Source of the DNA: Succinivibrio sp.
GTDB taxonomy: Bacteria > Pseudomonadota > Gammaproteobacteria > Enterobacterales > Succinivibrionaceae
NCBI GenBank assembly: GCA_017469335.1
Contig: JAFUGP010000070.1
Coordinates: 1 to 32,262, forward strand
Direction of reading: 5' to 3'
Length of the DNA: 32,262 nucleotides
Position 1 is the first letter of the stretch. Every line of letters begins with the position of its first letter. This document shows, in pieces, positions 24,866 to 32,204 of this stretch. Both the position numbers and the translations under genes were made by a program. Below the pieces are notes generated by a model. That model was not told the DNA's origin. It did no database searches and saw only the letters and a list, made by a program, of their open reading frames with translations.

Positions 24866-24927
24866 CACCACGGCACCGTTGTCTTAAAGCCGCAAAATGC
24901 GACACCGTAAATGGGAGTACCGTGGTG
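24866..24927. repeat. Nested inverted repeat in the flgE-phosphatase gap
   Basis: The 345 bases between the flgE terminator and the phosphatase start hold no convincing gene; a 70-codon minus-strand frame (24858-25070) lacks recognisable features. Within it CACCACGGCAC (24866-24876) pairs with GTACCGTGGTG (24917-24927) at 10 of 11 positions. Inside, CGTTGTC/GACACCG and CGCA-AAA-TGCG nest further. A good -10-like TATACT lies at 24989-24994, without a clear -35. The structure could be a small folded RNA, a remnant of a miniature element, or a regulatory hairpin. Confidence 0.35.
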
Positions 24928-25100
24928 GTGCGGTTTCCGATTTTCAGCCCGTTCACCATACGGCTCCTACAAATGATGGCCCTTGGGATATACTGTGCCC
25001 GTAGCGTCGGGGCAAACACCACCAAGTTCCGCCACAAAAGGTTGGCCCAAAGCCACCAACAGTTGTTCAAATTCAGAGGCTCTCCGGGAATTCAGCGTTT

Positions 25101-25571
25101 ATGTACAAGGTTATTTTCATCTGTCATGGCAATATCTGCCGCTCTCCCACCGCCGCTTTGCTGTTCACGCAGCTGGTTGATGAGGCGGGCCTTGCCGCAC
25201 AGTTTGAAATCAGCTCGGCTGCCACTTCCACCGAGGAGTTAGGCAACGGGGTATACCCGCCCATGCAGACCGTGTTAAAGCGCCACGGCATCAATCCCTC
25301 AGGACACCGGGCGCACCGCCTGAGCGCCCAGGAGGCGCAAAATGCCGATCTGTTGGTCATCATGGACAGTGAAAACCGTTGGGGGCTTAGTCACTTAGGT
25401 TTTGCCATCCCCGCCGGCAAGGTGGTGGAGTTAGGGCAGTACGGCTTAGGCGGTGAAATCGACGATCCCTGGTATACCCGGGATTTTGAGCGTGCCTATG
25501 CCGAGATCGAGGCAGGCTGTGAGGGATTGTTGCTTAAGCTCAAAGAACAACTCCCGCCAAATAAGTCCTGA
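25101..25571 (+). CDS. Low molecular weight protein-tyrosine phosphatase
   Basis: A 156-residue cytosolic phosphatase that removes phosphate from tyrosine (Wzb/Etp/YfkJ class). The catalytic P-loop is at residues 9-16 (CHGNICRS, C-x5-R-S), and the general acid lies in DDPWYTRDF. Several family members act on polysaccharide-export kinases such as Wzc, but no capsule or kinase gene is nearby, so the substrate is unknown and the sequence resembles the stand-alone type. The ribosome binding site is weak (GGGAA, further than usual). The gene converges on umuC with only 4 bases between the stop codons, and no terminator separates them, so the transcripts probably overlap. Confidence 0.95.
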   Translation: MYKVIFICHGNICRSPTAALLFTQLVDEAGLAAQFEISSAATSTEELGNGVYPPMQTVLKRHGINPSGHRAHRLSAQEAQNADLLVIMDSENRWGLSHLGFAIPAGKVVELGQYGLGGEIDDPWYTRDFERAYAEIEAGCEGLLLKLKEQLPPNKS

Positions 25572-25575
25572 TGCC

Positions 25576-26883
25576 CTACCCTGAGATCTCCGGCAACTCG
25601 TCAAGGCAGGTGGTATAACGCCTGGAGAAATGCTCGGGGTTGGTAAAGCGCTTGTCTTTAACGAGGCCCATCTGCGCGCCCAAATAGACCGTGTCGCGCT
25701 TTTTGGCGTTGAGACTGTCCAACGTACCCATCACCTGATCGCTGCGCTTTAATTCCTCATCTGAGGGTACTGCCACAAAGAGATCGCTTTGAAAGCTGCG
25801 AGTGTCGGTGAAATCAGAGAGCAGCACCTCGGCTTTCATGTAACGGATCCCGGGCCTGTAGAGCTGCAAAACCAGTTGGCGCGTCGCGCTTAAAAAGGTT
25901 CTGGTATCGGCGGTAGGATAGTCCAGGTTAAGCGAGGCACTGGCGGCATAGCGCGGCTCGTTGCCAAAATAAGAGCTGCGGATCCCCACGCTGATCCTGC
26001 GGGCGTAGCGCCCTAAAGCGCGCAGTTTCTCCGCCGCGCGCGCGGCGTAGTTGCAGGCGGCCTCGCACAGATCCTCAGGCTCGGTTAAGCGATCCTTGAA
26101 GGTGCGCGACCACATAATCTGCGCCTGAGTGGTGGTAGGCGGCTCCAGTTCCACGCAATCTACGCCGTTGAGCTCGGCGATGGTGCGCCCCAGGACCACG
26201 CTGTAGCGTTTGGACATGGCCGGCACATCACATAAACTCAGATCCCAGGCCGTCATGATGCCCTCGTCCTGCAACTGCTCGTTAAGCCGCCGTCCTACAC
26301 CCCAGATCTCAGAGATGGGATTTTCCCGCAACAGGCGCTGACGCAACCCCTGCTGCATGACGCTGTATACGCTACGGTTCTCTGAATGGGTCTTGGCATG
26401 GTGCGAGGCCAGTTTGGCCAGGGTGCGGGAGGGGGCGATGCCGATGCTCAAAGGCACCCCCACATGATTGCGCACGGTTTTGATAATTTTAAAAGCCAGC
26501 CCCATAAGTTCCTGTTCGTGCATGCCGTGCATGGGCATGAAGGCCTCATCCACCGAGTAAACCTGCACCTCCTCGCACAGCGTCTCCAAGACCTTCATGA
26601 CCCGCTGGGAAATGTCCAGATAGAGATCGAAGTTAGAGGAGAAACAGACAATATGGTGACGACGTACCAGATCCTGGATCTTAAAGAACGGCGAACCCAT
26701 GGGCACACCCAGAGCCTTGACCTCGGCACTGCGTGCCACCACACAGCCATCGTTGTTGGAGAGCACCACCACCGGACTTCCCTCCAGATCGGGTCGAAAC
26801 ACTCTCTCACAGGAGACAAAAAAGTTGTTGCAGTCCGCCAGCAGATACGCACGCTGACTTGGTTTGGGGCTCTGTGTTTCCAT
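25576..26883 (-). CDS. umuC: Y-family DNA polymerase, UmuC-like
   Basis: A translesion polymerase, the catalytic subunit of DNA polymerase V. The 435 residues match the usual UmuC length. Catalytic acidic residues are Asp17 ([16 protein letters not shown]) and Asp112/Glu113 (YSVDEAF). The thumb segment follows ([15 protein letters not shown]), and the C-terminal DUF4113-like part is present ([17 protein letters not shown]). UmuC normally follows umuD in one LexA-controlled operon. Here there is no umuD on either side and no CTG(T)-N8-ACAG LexA box before the start. It may use a UmuD encoded elsewhere, or be regulated differently. The decayed region lies immediately upstream. Confidence 0.95.
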   Translation of the reverse strand: METQSPKPSQRAYLLADCNNFFVSCERVFRPDLEGSPVVVLSNNDGCVVARSAEVKALGVPMGSPFFKIQDLVRRHHIVCFSSNFDLYLDISQRVMKVLETLCEEVQVYSVDEAFMPMHGMHEQELMGLAFKIIKTVRNHVGVPLSIGIAPSRTLAKLASHHAKTHSENRSVYSVMQQGLRQRLLRENPISEIWGVGRRLNEQLQDEGIMTAWDLSLCDVPAMSKRYSVVLGRTIAELNGVDCVELEPPTTTQAQIMWSRTFKDRLTEPEDLCEAACNYAARAAEKLRALGRYARRISVGIRSSYFGNEPRYAASASLNLDYPTADTRTFLSATRQLVLQLYRPGIRYMKAEVLLSDFTDTRSFQSDLFVAVPSDEELKRSDQVMGTLDSLNAKKRDTVYLGAQMGLVKDKRFTNPEHFSRRYTTCLDELPEISG

Positions 26884-27008
26884 GTGTAGCCTGAAGATTA
26901 ATCCCCACTAAGCACACGGCCTAAAAGTACCGGACAACTACTAAAACCGGACCTATCCCTGCAACCAAAGCCGTGTAGGTCTTAGCGAGCGTAATTGATA
27001 AAGAGTGC
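26884..27008. other. Spacer upstream of umuC
   Basis: The start of the roughly 1-kb interval (26884-27882) that contains no intact gene. This part holds imperfect copies of a short CCGGAC-containing word (around 26931 and 26948) and no recognisable promoter or LexA site. The rest of the interval is described under the pseudogene, the tandem repeats and the repeats before gph. Confidence 0.4.
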
Positions 27009-27718
27009 TTACTCTGTTGTCATCAGACGTTTGAGGCGTAGTCTGTTCTTACCGTGTTCCAAAACCAGAGTCGCTGCCTGTAATTCATAGCGCAACCTGG
27101 AAAGCAGAGCACGGGCAGAAGAAGTTGAGCACTTAAGTTTGCTTTGTACATCAGGTGGAAAAATTCCAGGGTAACCGGCTCATAATTTATCGCGGAGCAT
27201 ATTGACCATGGTGCCGAGTTTGGCGATTCACCACCTGAGTTTGGCGATTCAGCACTTGAATTTGGCGATTCACCTCCTGAGTTTGGCGATTCAGCACTCG
27301 AATTTGGCGATTCACCTCCTGAATTTGGCGATTCACCTCCTGAGTTTGGCGATTCAGCACTCGAATTTGGCGATTCACCTCCTGAGTTTGGCGATTCGGC
27401 ACTCGAATTTGGCGATTCAGCACTTGAGTTTTTCACCAAAAGCTCTCTTTGAGATGATAATGGCAACCTCACTATTGTCCTGTCCGGCTTGTACAATTCT
27501 TCTATCTGCGGCCTCTTCCAACCTTCTGACTCCCTGAGATTGAACCTAAGTTATACCACTGCTACAGGGTCATCTTCCATCATTTCCATCTTTTCTCTCG
27601 GTCAAGGTGCTAATCGCGAATATTTCGCAATAAGGTCATTTTTCTTCCCGTCTGCTCTGGAGTTGTGGGTCAGCTTCCTATAAGATGTAGCCACAGGCGT
27701 GCTCTGCTCCCCCGCCAT
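27009..27718 (-). pseudogene. Decayed Schlafen/AlbA_2-type ATP-binding protein gene
   Basis: The minus strand keeps pieces of one protein in order. From ATG 27718 the frame gives DGKKNDLIAKYSRLAP, then TGA (27604-27602). A second frame over the same part gives IFA and STLTERKDGNDGR. The first frame resumes, is stopped again by TAA (27553-27551), and continues as RPQIEELYKPDRTIVRLPL. These match, in order, the end of the HATPase_c_4 part of AlbA_2 proteins (RNDLIA-IF, MERRGSG, and PxIEExxxPDRTxLTLPL). After the 21-bp repeats, another frame (27179-27009) gives ALLSRLRYEL and LEHGKNRLRLKRL, a winged-helix-like end. Stops plus frameshifts mark it as a pseudogene. The N-terminal AlbA_2 domain is missing. 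Family assignment is from memory of motifs and needs a search. Confidence 0.6.
27216..27425. repeat. Ten 21-bp tandem repeats (7-codon unit)
   Basis: Ten exact-length units begin GA(G/A)TTTGGCGATTC(A/G) and end either C-C-T-type (CC[A/T]CCT) or GCACT(T/C). Two versions therefore alternate irregularly. On the minus strand, in the pseudogene frame, they encode NSGGESP or NSSAESP. Apart from the switch between the two versions, every base change is silent, both in that frame and in one plus-strand frame (EFGDSPP/EFGDSAL), because the two share wobble positions. This suggests that the array was once translated. It lies where a linker would join the ATPase and winged-helix parts. Confidence 0.9.
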
Positions 27719-27737
27719 TCCTCTGTCCCCCTACTAC

Positions 27738-27809
27738 TTTCCCACAGGCACCGGCGTTTTCCCGCCGACTTTTCCACAGTTTTAGACCGTTTTAGGCACT
27801 TTCCCACAG
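27738..27809 (+). repeat. Three DnaA-box-like direct repeats upstream of gph
   Basis: TTTCCCACAG at 27738-27747, TTTTCCACAG at 27770-27779 and TTTCCCACAG at 27800-27809 are spaced 32 and 30 bases apart, about three helical turns. TTTTCCACA differs from the DnaA box TTATCCACA at one position; the other two differ at two. A partial copy (TTTTCCAC) occurs inside the start of gph. They could bind DnaA or another regulator acting on the gph promoter at 27871. Confidence 0.4.
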
Positions 27810-27870
27810 CCATTATTCACCCCTGCGGGATCTGCGGGAGAGTTTTCCTTCCTGCAACTGGCTCTTTTTG

Positions 27871-27876
27871 TATAAT
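27871..27876 (+). promoter_or_regulatory. Consensus -10 element of gph
   Basis: A perfect TATAAT, with no good -35 at the usual distance. The gph ATG follows only six bases after it, so transcription starting about seven bases downstream would begin at or next to the A of the ATG, giving a leaderless message. Confidence 0.5.
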
Positions 27877-27882
27877 CTGCGC

Positions 27883-28572
27883 ATGCACTACAGATTTTCC
27901 ACCGTACTCTATGACCTGGACGGCACCCTCTTTGACACCGCTCCGGATATCTTTGCCGCCTGCAACTGCACCTTGGTGCATTTTGGTTTTCCGCAGGTCC
28001 CAATCTCAGTACTGCAGGGCTGTGTCACCTCAGGCATGCGCGCCATGTTAAAGGCAGCCATTCCTCCTGAGCAGCAGGATGAGGCGCTCATCGCAGGGCC
28101 CATGCGCGATTATTTTGCCGCTTACTATACCGAGCACTTAAACTGCCTGACCACGCCATTTGCAGGCATACCCAAGCTGGTTGAGGCTCTCGCCAAGCAG
28201 GGGGTAAAACAGGCCGTCATCACCAACAAATACGAGCGCATGGCCAAAAAACTGCTCGACAACTTCTCTTTCTGCCAGTCCTTTAGCCTGCTGTTGGGCT
28301 GTGATTCCCTAACCCACAGCAAGCCCCACCCCGAGCCGTTGTTAAAGGCCATGGACAGATTGCAAGCTGCCCCGCAGAGCACCCTTTATATAGGCGATCA
28401 TTTAAATGACATCAAGGCCGCCCGTGCCGCCGGATGCATGAGCTGCGCGGCATTATGGGGCTATGGCGAGGCCGAGTGCGGGGCGGCCTCATCTTGGGGT
28501 GCGGATTACCTGTGCCGCTCGCCTGAGGAGCTCGCGCAACTGCTGGGCATCGCCATCCCTGAGACTGTCTGA
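27883..28572 (+). CDS. HAD-family hydrolase, phosphoglycolate phosphatase-like
   Basis: A 229-residue cytosolic phosphatase of the haloacid dehalogenase superfamily, closest to Gph, which removes phosphoglycolate formed during DNA repair. Motif I is YDLDGTLFDT (nucleophile Asp11, acid Asp13). Motif II is the Thr of VITNKYERM, motif III the Lys of HSKPHPEP, and motif IV GDHLNDIKAA. A helical cap of the Gph type lies between motifs I and II. I choose ATG 27883; a TTG five codons earlier overlaps the TATAAT element. No Shine-Dalgarno precedes the ATG. Exact substrate cannot be confirmed: related subfamilies act on other sugar or nucleotide phosphates. Confidence 0.92.
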   Translation: MHYRFSTVLYDLDGTLFDTAPDIFAACNCTLVHFGFPQVPISVLQGCVTSGMRAMLKAAIPPEQQDEALIAGPMRDYFAAYYTEHLNCLTTPFAGIPKLVEALAKQGVKQAVITNKYERMAKKLLDNFSFCQSFSLLLGCDSLTHSKPHPEPLLKAMDRLQAAPQSTLYIGDHLNDIKAARAAGCMSCAALWGYGEAECGAASSWGADYLCRSPEELAQLLGIAIPETV

Positions 28573-28677
28573 CAACCTCAAGACCGGCATCGGACCCGTG
28601 CATGGTTTTTGCCAAAATTTACAGTAGGTTAAGCCTCCCTGCGTGATTTTTATGCTAAATTCTCCCTAGGAGGTCTT

Positions 28678-30687
28678 ATGGCTTATCTTTTTGCCAATCT
28701 CGGGGAATACAGCGTGGGTGTGGATCAGGACACCCACAAGATGTGTCTTAGAACCCCCTACGCCTTCAAGGAGCGCTGCAAGAGCATACCCTTCAGCCGC
28801 TGGGATCCCGAGAACAAAGTCTGGGTCTACCCCATCTGTCCTACGGTACTTAAGGCTTACGCCGAGCAGTTTGCCCCTTCCGCTGCGCTGTTAGAGCGCC
28901 TTCAAGTCTACTCTCAGCCCGATCCGCAGCCCCGCCGCGAACCCCCATCGCCCCATGTGGAGGTGGCAGTATCCGAGGACCTTGTAAGGCTCTATGCCAC
29001 CTATGAGGATAAAGACCGCTGCAAGGCCATTCCCGGGGGGCGCTGGGATCCGCAGATCCTGTGTTGGTGCTACCCTTTAAGTTCCAAAAGCGTAGATGCG
29101 CTCGCAAAGTCTTTCCCCGCCCTGCCCTGGTACGACACCCCGCTTGAGGCCGATACTTCCCAGAATAAAAAGCTGCCCCAACCCCTGGATATTGCGACCG
29201 TCAAAGAGAAGCTTATAAAACAACGCCATGCCGAGATCACCTCTTCCAAGGCCCTAGACAGCAACGTGGAGATCGCAGGCTTAGGCGGCGAGCTGCTGCC
29301 CTATCAGCGTGCCGGTGTGGCCTACGCCCTGCGCAAAAAACGCTGCTTCATCGCCGATGAGATGGGCCTGGGCAAAACCGTGGAGGCTCTGGCCACCCTG
29401 CAGGCGGCAGAGGCCTTTCCCGCACTCATCATCACCCCGGCGGTGGTCAAGCTCAACTGGTTGCGGGAGGCAAAACGCTGGCTGCCAGGACGCCGCGCCC
29501 TGGTACTGGGCAGCGGTGCGGACAAAGGAAAAAAGGACTCAAAACAGACTGAAATCACCATGGATGAGGCTGAGCTCGTCATCATCAATTACGACATCCT
29601 AAGCCGCAACAAAGAGCTCAATGCCAGGCCGTGGCGGGCTCTGGTACTCGATGAGAGTCATTACGTGAAAAACTACAAGGCCCAGCGCACCAAGGCGGTG
29701 TTGGATCTGGCCTTGAAAGGCAAAATTGAGTACCGTCTGCTGCTCTCCGGCACGCCGCTGCTCAGCCGCCCGGTGGAACTGCTCTCACAGCTGCGCATCT
29801 TGGGAAAATTAGGTGACCTGGGCGGGCGCCAATACTTTTTGGAGCACTACTGCGATGCCCAGGCCACCCGCTTTGGCATGAGCTATGACGGTGCCAAGAA
29901 CCTCAAGGAGCTCAACACCGAGCTGCGCAGCAGCTGTTATGTGCGGCGCAACAAAAAGGACGTGTTGACCGAGCTGCCGCCTAAGCGGGTGTGCCGGGTG
30001 GAGCTGGAACTGGGGGGCAGCGCCCGTCGCTCCTACAATCTGCTGATGGCTGATTTTCGTGCCTTTATCGCCGAGCGTCGCGCCCAGGGACGCAAAGCCT
30101 ACTCCGAGGGCAGCTCCGCCGAAGCCTTAACCCGCCTTAACGCGGCCAAACAGGTGGTGGCCGAGGGCAAGCTGGAGGGAGTGCTCAGCTGGGTGGAGGA
30201 TTTTCTGGAGAGCGGCGAGAAATTAGTGCTCTTTGCCGTGCATCTGAACATCATCGCCGCCATTATGGAGCACTTTGGCGAGCAGGCGGTACGCATCACC
30301 GGTGCCGACAGCCCACAGGCACGGGAAAAAGCCGTAAGCGCCTTCCAGGAGAGTGAGAATACCCGCCTTATCGTGCTGCAGCTGCAGGCAGGCGGCGTGG
30401 GCATCACGCTTACCGCCGCCTCCAACGTGGCTTTTGCCGAACTAGGCTGGACTCCCGGCGAGCACGAACAGGCCGAGGATCGCTGTCACCGCCTGGGACA
30501 GCAGCACTCCGTGAACTGCTGGTATCTGCTCGCCGAGGACACCATCGAACAGGACATCGCCGCTCTCATCGACAGCAAACGGGCGGTGGTCTCCGCCGCT
30601 GCCGACGGCAAACGGGTCAAGGCCGGACGCAATATCCTCTCCGAACTGACCGATCTCATAGAAGAAGCAGGCGGGGAGTCCGACTGA
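28678..30687 (+). CDS. SNF2-family helicase, SMARCAL1-like
   Basis: A 669-residue DNA-dependent ATPase resembling the annealing helicases SMARCAL1/ZRANB3. AGGAGG four bases before the ATG at 28678 is a near-perfect ribosome binding site. Two similar segments at about 29-64 and 108-146 share the pattern R-C-K-x-I-P-x-x-R-W-D-P followed by W and YP, like the eukaryotic HARP domain. The motor holds the P-loop DEMGLGKT (227-234), DESH box (325-328), LLSGTPLLSRP, and motif VI QAEDRCHRLGQQ. The role is probably remodelling of forked or single-strand/double-strand junctions in repair, by inference from relatives. No operon partner; gph ends 105 bases upstream. Confidence 0.92.
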   Translation: MAYLFANLGEYSVGVDQDTHKMCLRTPYAFKERCKSIPFSRWDPENKVWVYPICPTVLKAYAEQFAPSAALLERLQVYSQPDPQPRREPPSPHVEVAVSEDLVRLYATYEDKDRCKAIPGGRWDPQILCWCYPLSSKSVDALAKSFPALPWYDTPLEADTSQNKKLPQPLDIATVKEKLIKQRHAEITSSKALDSNVEIAGLGGELLPYQRAGVAYALRKKRCFIADEMGLGKTVEALATLQAAEAFPALIITPAVVKLNWLREAKRWLPGRRALVLGSGADKGKKDSKQTEITMDEAELVIINYDILSRNKELNARPWRALVLDESHYVKNYKAQRTKAVLDLALKGKIEYRLLLSGTPLLSRPVELLSQLRILGKLGDLGGRQYFLEHYCDAQATRFGMSYDGAKNLKELNTELRSSCYVRRNKKDVLTELPPKRVCRVELELGGSARRSYNLLMADFRAFIAERRAQGRKAYSEGSSAEALTRLNAAKQVVAEGKLEGVLSWVEDFLESGEKLVLFAVHLNIIAAIMEHFGEQAVRITGADSPQAREKAVSAFQESENTRLIVLQLQAGGVGITLTAASNVAFAELGWTPGEHEQAEDRCHRLGQQHSVNCWYLLAEDTIEQDIAALIDSKRAVVSAAADGKRVKAGRNILSELTDLIEEAGGESD

Positions 30688-30842
30688 GACCTCAGGGGCT
30701 CACCTTCAGGCATGAAATTACCACCCGCAGAGGTCCCCTGCCCTCGTCTCTCTTGAGGCTGGCAATGGTCACAGACCTCACAAAACCATAAGACAGCGCC
30801 GTCCTGTTGCCGGCTTTAGGGATATTGGCCGCGTATACACGC

Positions 30843-30906
30843 TACAATTGAGGTGTCAGGTCAGGTAGTTGCGCACCTGTACTCACTGTTGCCTCGACGG
30901 GAGGCA
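30843..30906 (+). promoter_or_regulatory. Possible promoter and structured leader of the binding-protein gene
   Basis: A -10-like TACAAT at 30843-30848 (no clear -35) would give a leader of about 110 bases before the ATG at 30967. The leader can form CAGGT/ACCTG (30862-30866 with 30875-30879) and TGCCTC/GAGGCA (30890-30895 with 30901-30906, loop GACGG). No known riboswitch was recognised. The remainder of the 279-base gap after the helicase gene holds no visible gene. Confidence 0.3.
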
Positions 30907-30966
30907 CCAGAGACTCTACCCCTAAGAACATATTGTTATACATACAGTTAAATCACAGGACCTCAC

Positions 30967-31728
30967 ATGAAACTCTTAACACTTACCCTTGGACTGGTGC
31001 TCACCTTGGTCACTGCCCTCACCGCTGCGATGGCAGATGACAATAAGGGCGAGGAACTGGCGGTTCTCACCGAGGCGGCCTTTCCCCCTTTTGAGTTTTA
31101 CGATGAGAACCGCAATCTGACAGGTTTTGATGTCGATCTGATGAAAGAGATTGGCAAGGTCCTGGGCCGCAGCGTCAGATTCGAGGAAATTCCCTTCGCC
31201 CAGATCATGGACGGCGTGGAGAGCGGCAGGTGCAAGCTGGCGATCTCAGCCATCACCATCACAGCCGAACGCCTCAAAAAGGTCAATTTTTCCGACTCCT
31301 ATATCAAGGCGGGACTGTCGCTGGCTGTCAACAGCCTCTACGCTGAGTACTTAAACGAAAAGAACCTCGACGGCAAGCCCATCTGTGTGGAAGCCGGCAC
31401 CGTCTCGGAGACCATGGCCCGTCGCTACCAGCACTCCAAGATCCTCAGTTTTTCCTCCTCCGATGAGGCCTGCGAGGCCTTCAACAATCAGGAGTGTCAG
31501 GTACTCATCAATGAGAGACTGGTCAATCAGTACAACATCAAAATCGGCAAGCTGGAGGATGCGGTGCTCTATCCGGTCGCCCTGACCGCGCAACAGCTGG
31601 GCATTGCGGTGAACAAGCAGCATCCCGAGCTGCTCGATGCCGTAAACGAGGCGCTCGCTCAGTTAAAAAATTCCGGCGTCTACGATGAGATTTTCAACAA
31701 ATGGTTCGAGATTGACGTGCGCCGCTAG
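30967..31728 (+). CDS. Amino-acid ABC transporter substrate-binding protein (SBP_bac_3)
   Basis: A 253-residue periplasmic solute-binding protein. The signal peptide (MKLLTLTLGLVLTLVTALT...) ends at AMA before DDNKG. The family motif region reads LTEAAFPPFEFYDENRNLTGFDVDLMKEIGK, partly quoted as FPPFEFYDENRNLTGFDVDL. It continues with CKLAISAITITAERLKKVNFS and ends in YDEIFNKWF, typical of polar-amino-acid binding proteins such as those for glutamine, arginine or cystine. AGGA lies 7 bases before the ATG. The specific ligand cannot be told. No permease or ATPase gene follows; instead a close paralogue begins 215 bases on, so the transporter partners must be elsewhere. Confidence 0.93.
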   Translation: MKLLTLTLGLVLTLVTALTAAMADDNKGEELAVLTEAAFPPFEFYDENRNLTGFDVDLMKEIGKVLGRSVRFEEIPFAQIMDGVESGRCKLAISAITITAERLKKVNFSDSYIKAGLSLAVNSLYAEYLNEKNLDGKPICVEAGTVSETMARRYQHSKILSFSSSDEACEAFNNQECQVLINERLVNQYNIKIGKLEDAVLYPVALTAQQLGIAVNKQHPELLDAVNEALAQLKNSGVYDEIFNKWFEIDVRR

Positions 31729-31836
31729 CTCTGCGCGGCTGTCAGCTCTCAGATTCAGCCAGGCGCCGGTGCAAGTTTTGACGCCGTACAGGGACGTTAA
31801 GATCCAAGCGCCACAAAACCAAAATAAAAGACCCGG

Positions 31837-31862
31837 AAGGCGGTTTTTCGCGGCCTTTTTTG
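31837..31862 (+). terminator. Terminator after the binding-protein gene
   Basis: AAGGC (31837-31841) pairs with GCCTT (31853-31857), followed by a run of T to 31861. The stem is short but the T-tract is good. The transcript of the first binding protein should end here, so the second copy has its own promoter. Confidence 0.6.
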
Positions 31863-31943
31863 TCTAAACTCAAAAGTGTTTGCCGCCAGACTCAAAGCGC
31901 TGTTCCCCAAGGTAGCCTTTTTGGACCAACTCATTTCATCTTT

Positions 31944-32204
31944 ATGTTATACAAGTATAAATTACATAAAATTGCAGGTACTGCCCTAAAACAATTAAGA
32001 CTGGTCCCGGGATTGGCCCTGGCGCTTATCACCGCCACGTGCACCGTTCAGGCCGCCGAGCCCGCGCAGCCGGATCTGGTGGTCCTCACCGAGGCTTCCT
32101 TTCCTCCTTATGAGTTTTACGATAACTTGACTTTTGCACGAGTGCAAAAGGCCGTAAATGGCTTCACGTTGCGGTTTGACACTGCAATTCGCTCTTTAAT
32201 TTGA
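31944..32204 (+). pseudogene. Truncated second amino-acid-binding protein gene
   Basis: The start at ATG 31944 (no ribosome binding site visible) gives a signal peptide ending in CTVQA before AEPAQPD, then VVLTEASFPPYEFYD, nearly identical in pattern to the first binding protein (VLTEAAFPPFEFYD). Similarity stops at about 32123. The frame then runs through unrelated sequence to TGA at 32202-32204 and loses the remaining 200 or so residues. The break coincides with the probable end of an insertion sequence, so the gene is interrupted, unless the other half lies beyond the window on the far side of the element. Confidence 0.8.
32131..32150. repeat. Subterminal palindrome of the element
   Basis: CTTTTGCACGAGTGCAAAAG: 9-bp arms around a GA centre, 8 bases inside the break. 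It could be a transposase recognition hairpin or a terminator for the minus-strand gene. Confidence 0.8.

Noticed and set aside
24930-24970. Group II intron-like GAGCCGTATG word on the minus strand
   Set aside because: Only the short word matches; the paired domain V arm and any reverse transcriptase are missing.
24858-25070. 70-codon minus-strand frame as a gene
   Set aside because: No recognisable motif, no clear ribosome binding site, unusual composition, and it overlaps an inverted repeat.
27216-27425. CRISPR array
   Set aside because: Units are contiguous 21-mers with no unique spacers and no cas genes nearby.
27187-27537. Long open frames on both strands across the 21-bp repeats (LNRQ-type and LAIH-type repeats)
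   Set aside because: A 21-bp unit without stops keeps several frames open automatically; their flanking sequence shows no protein features and the base changes are not silent in them.
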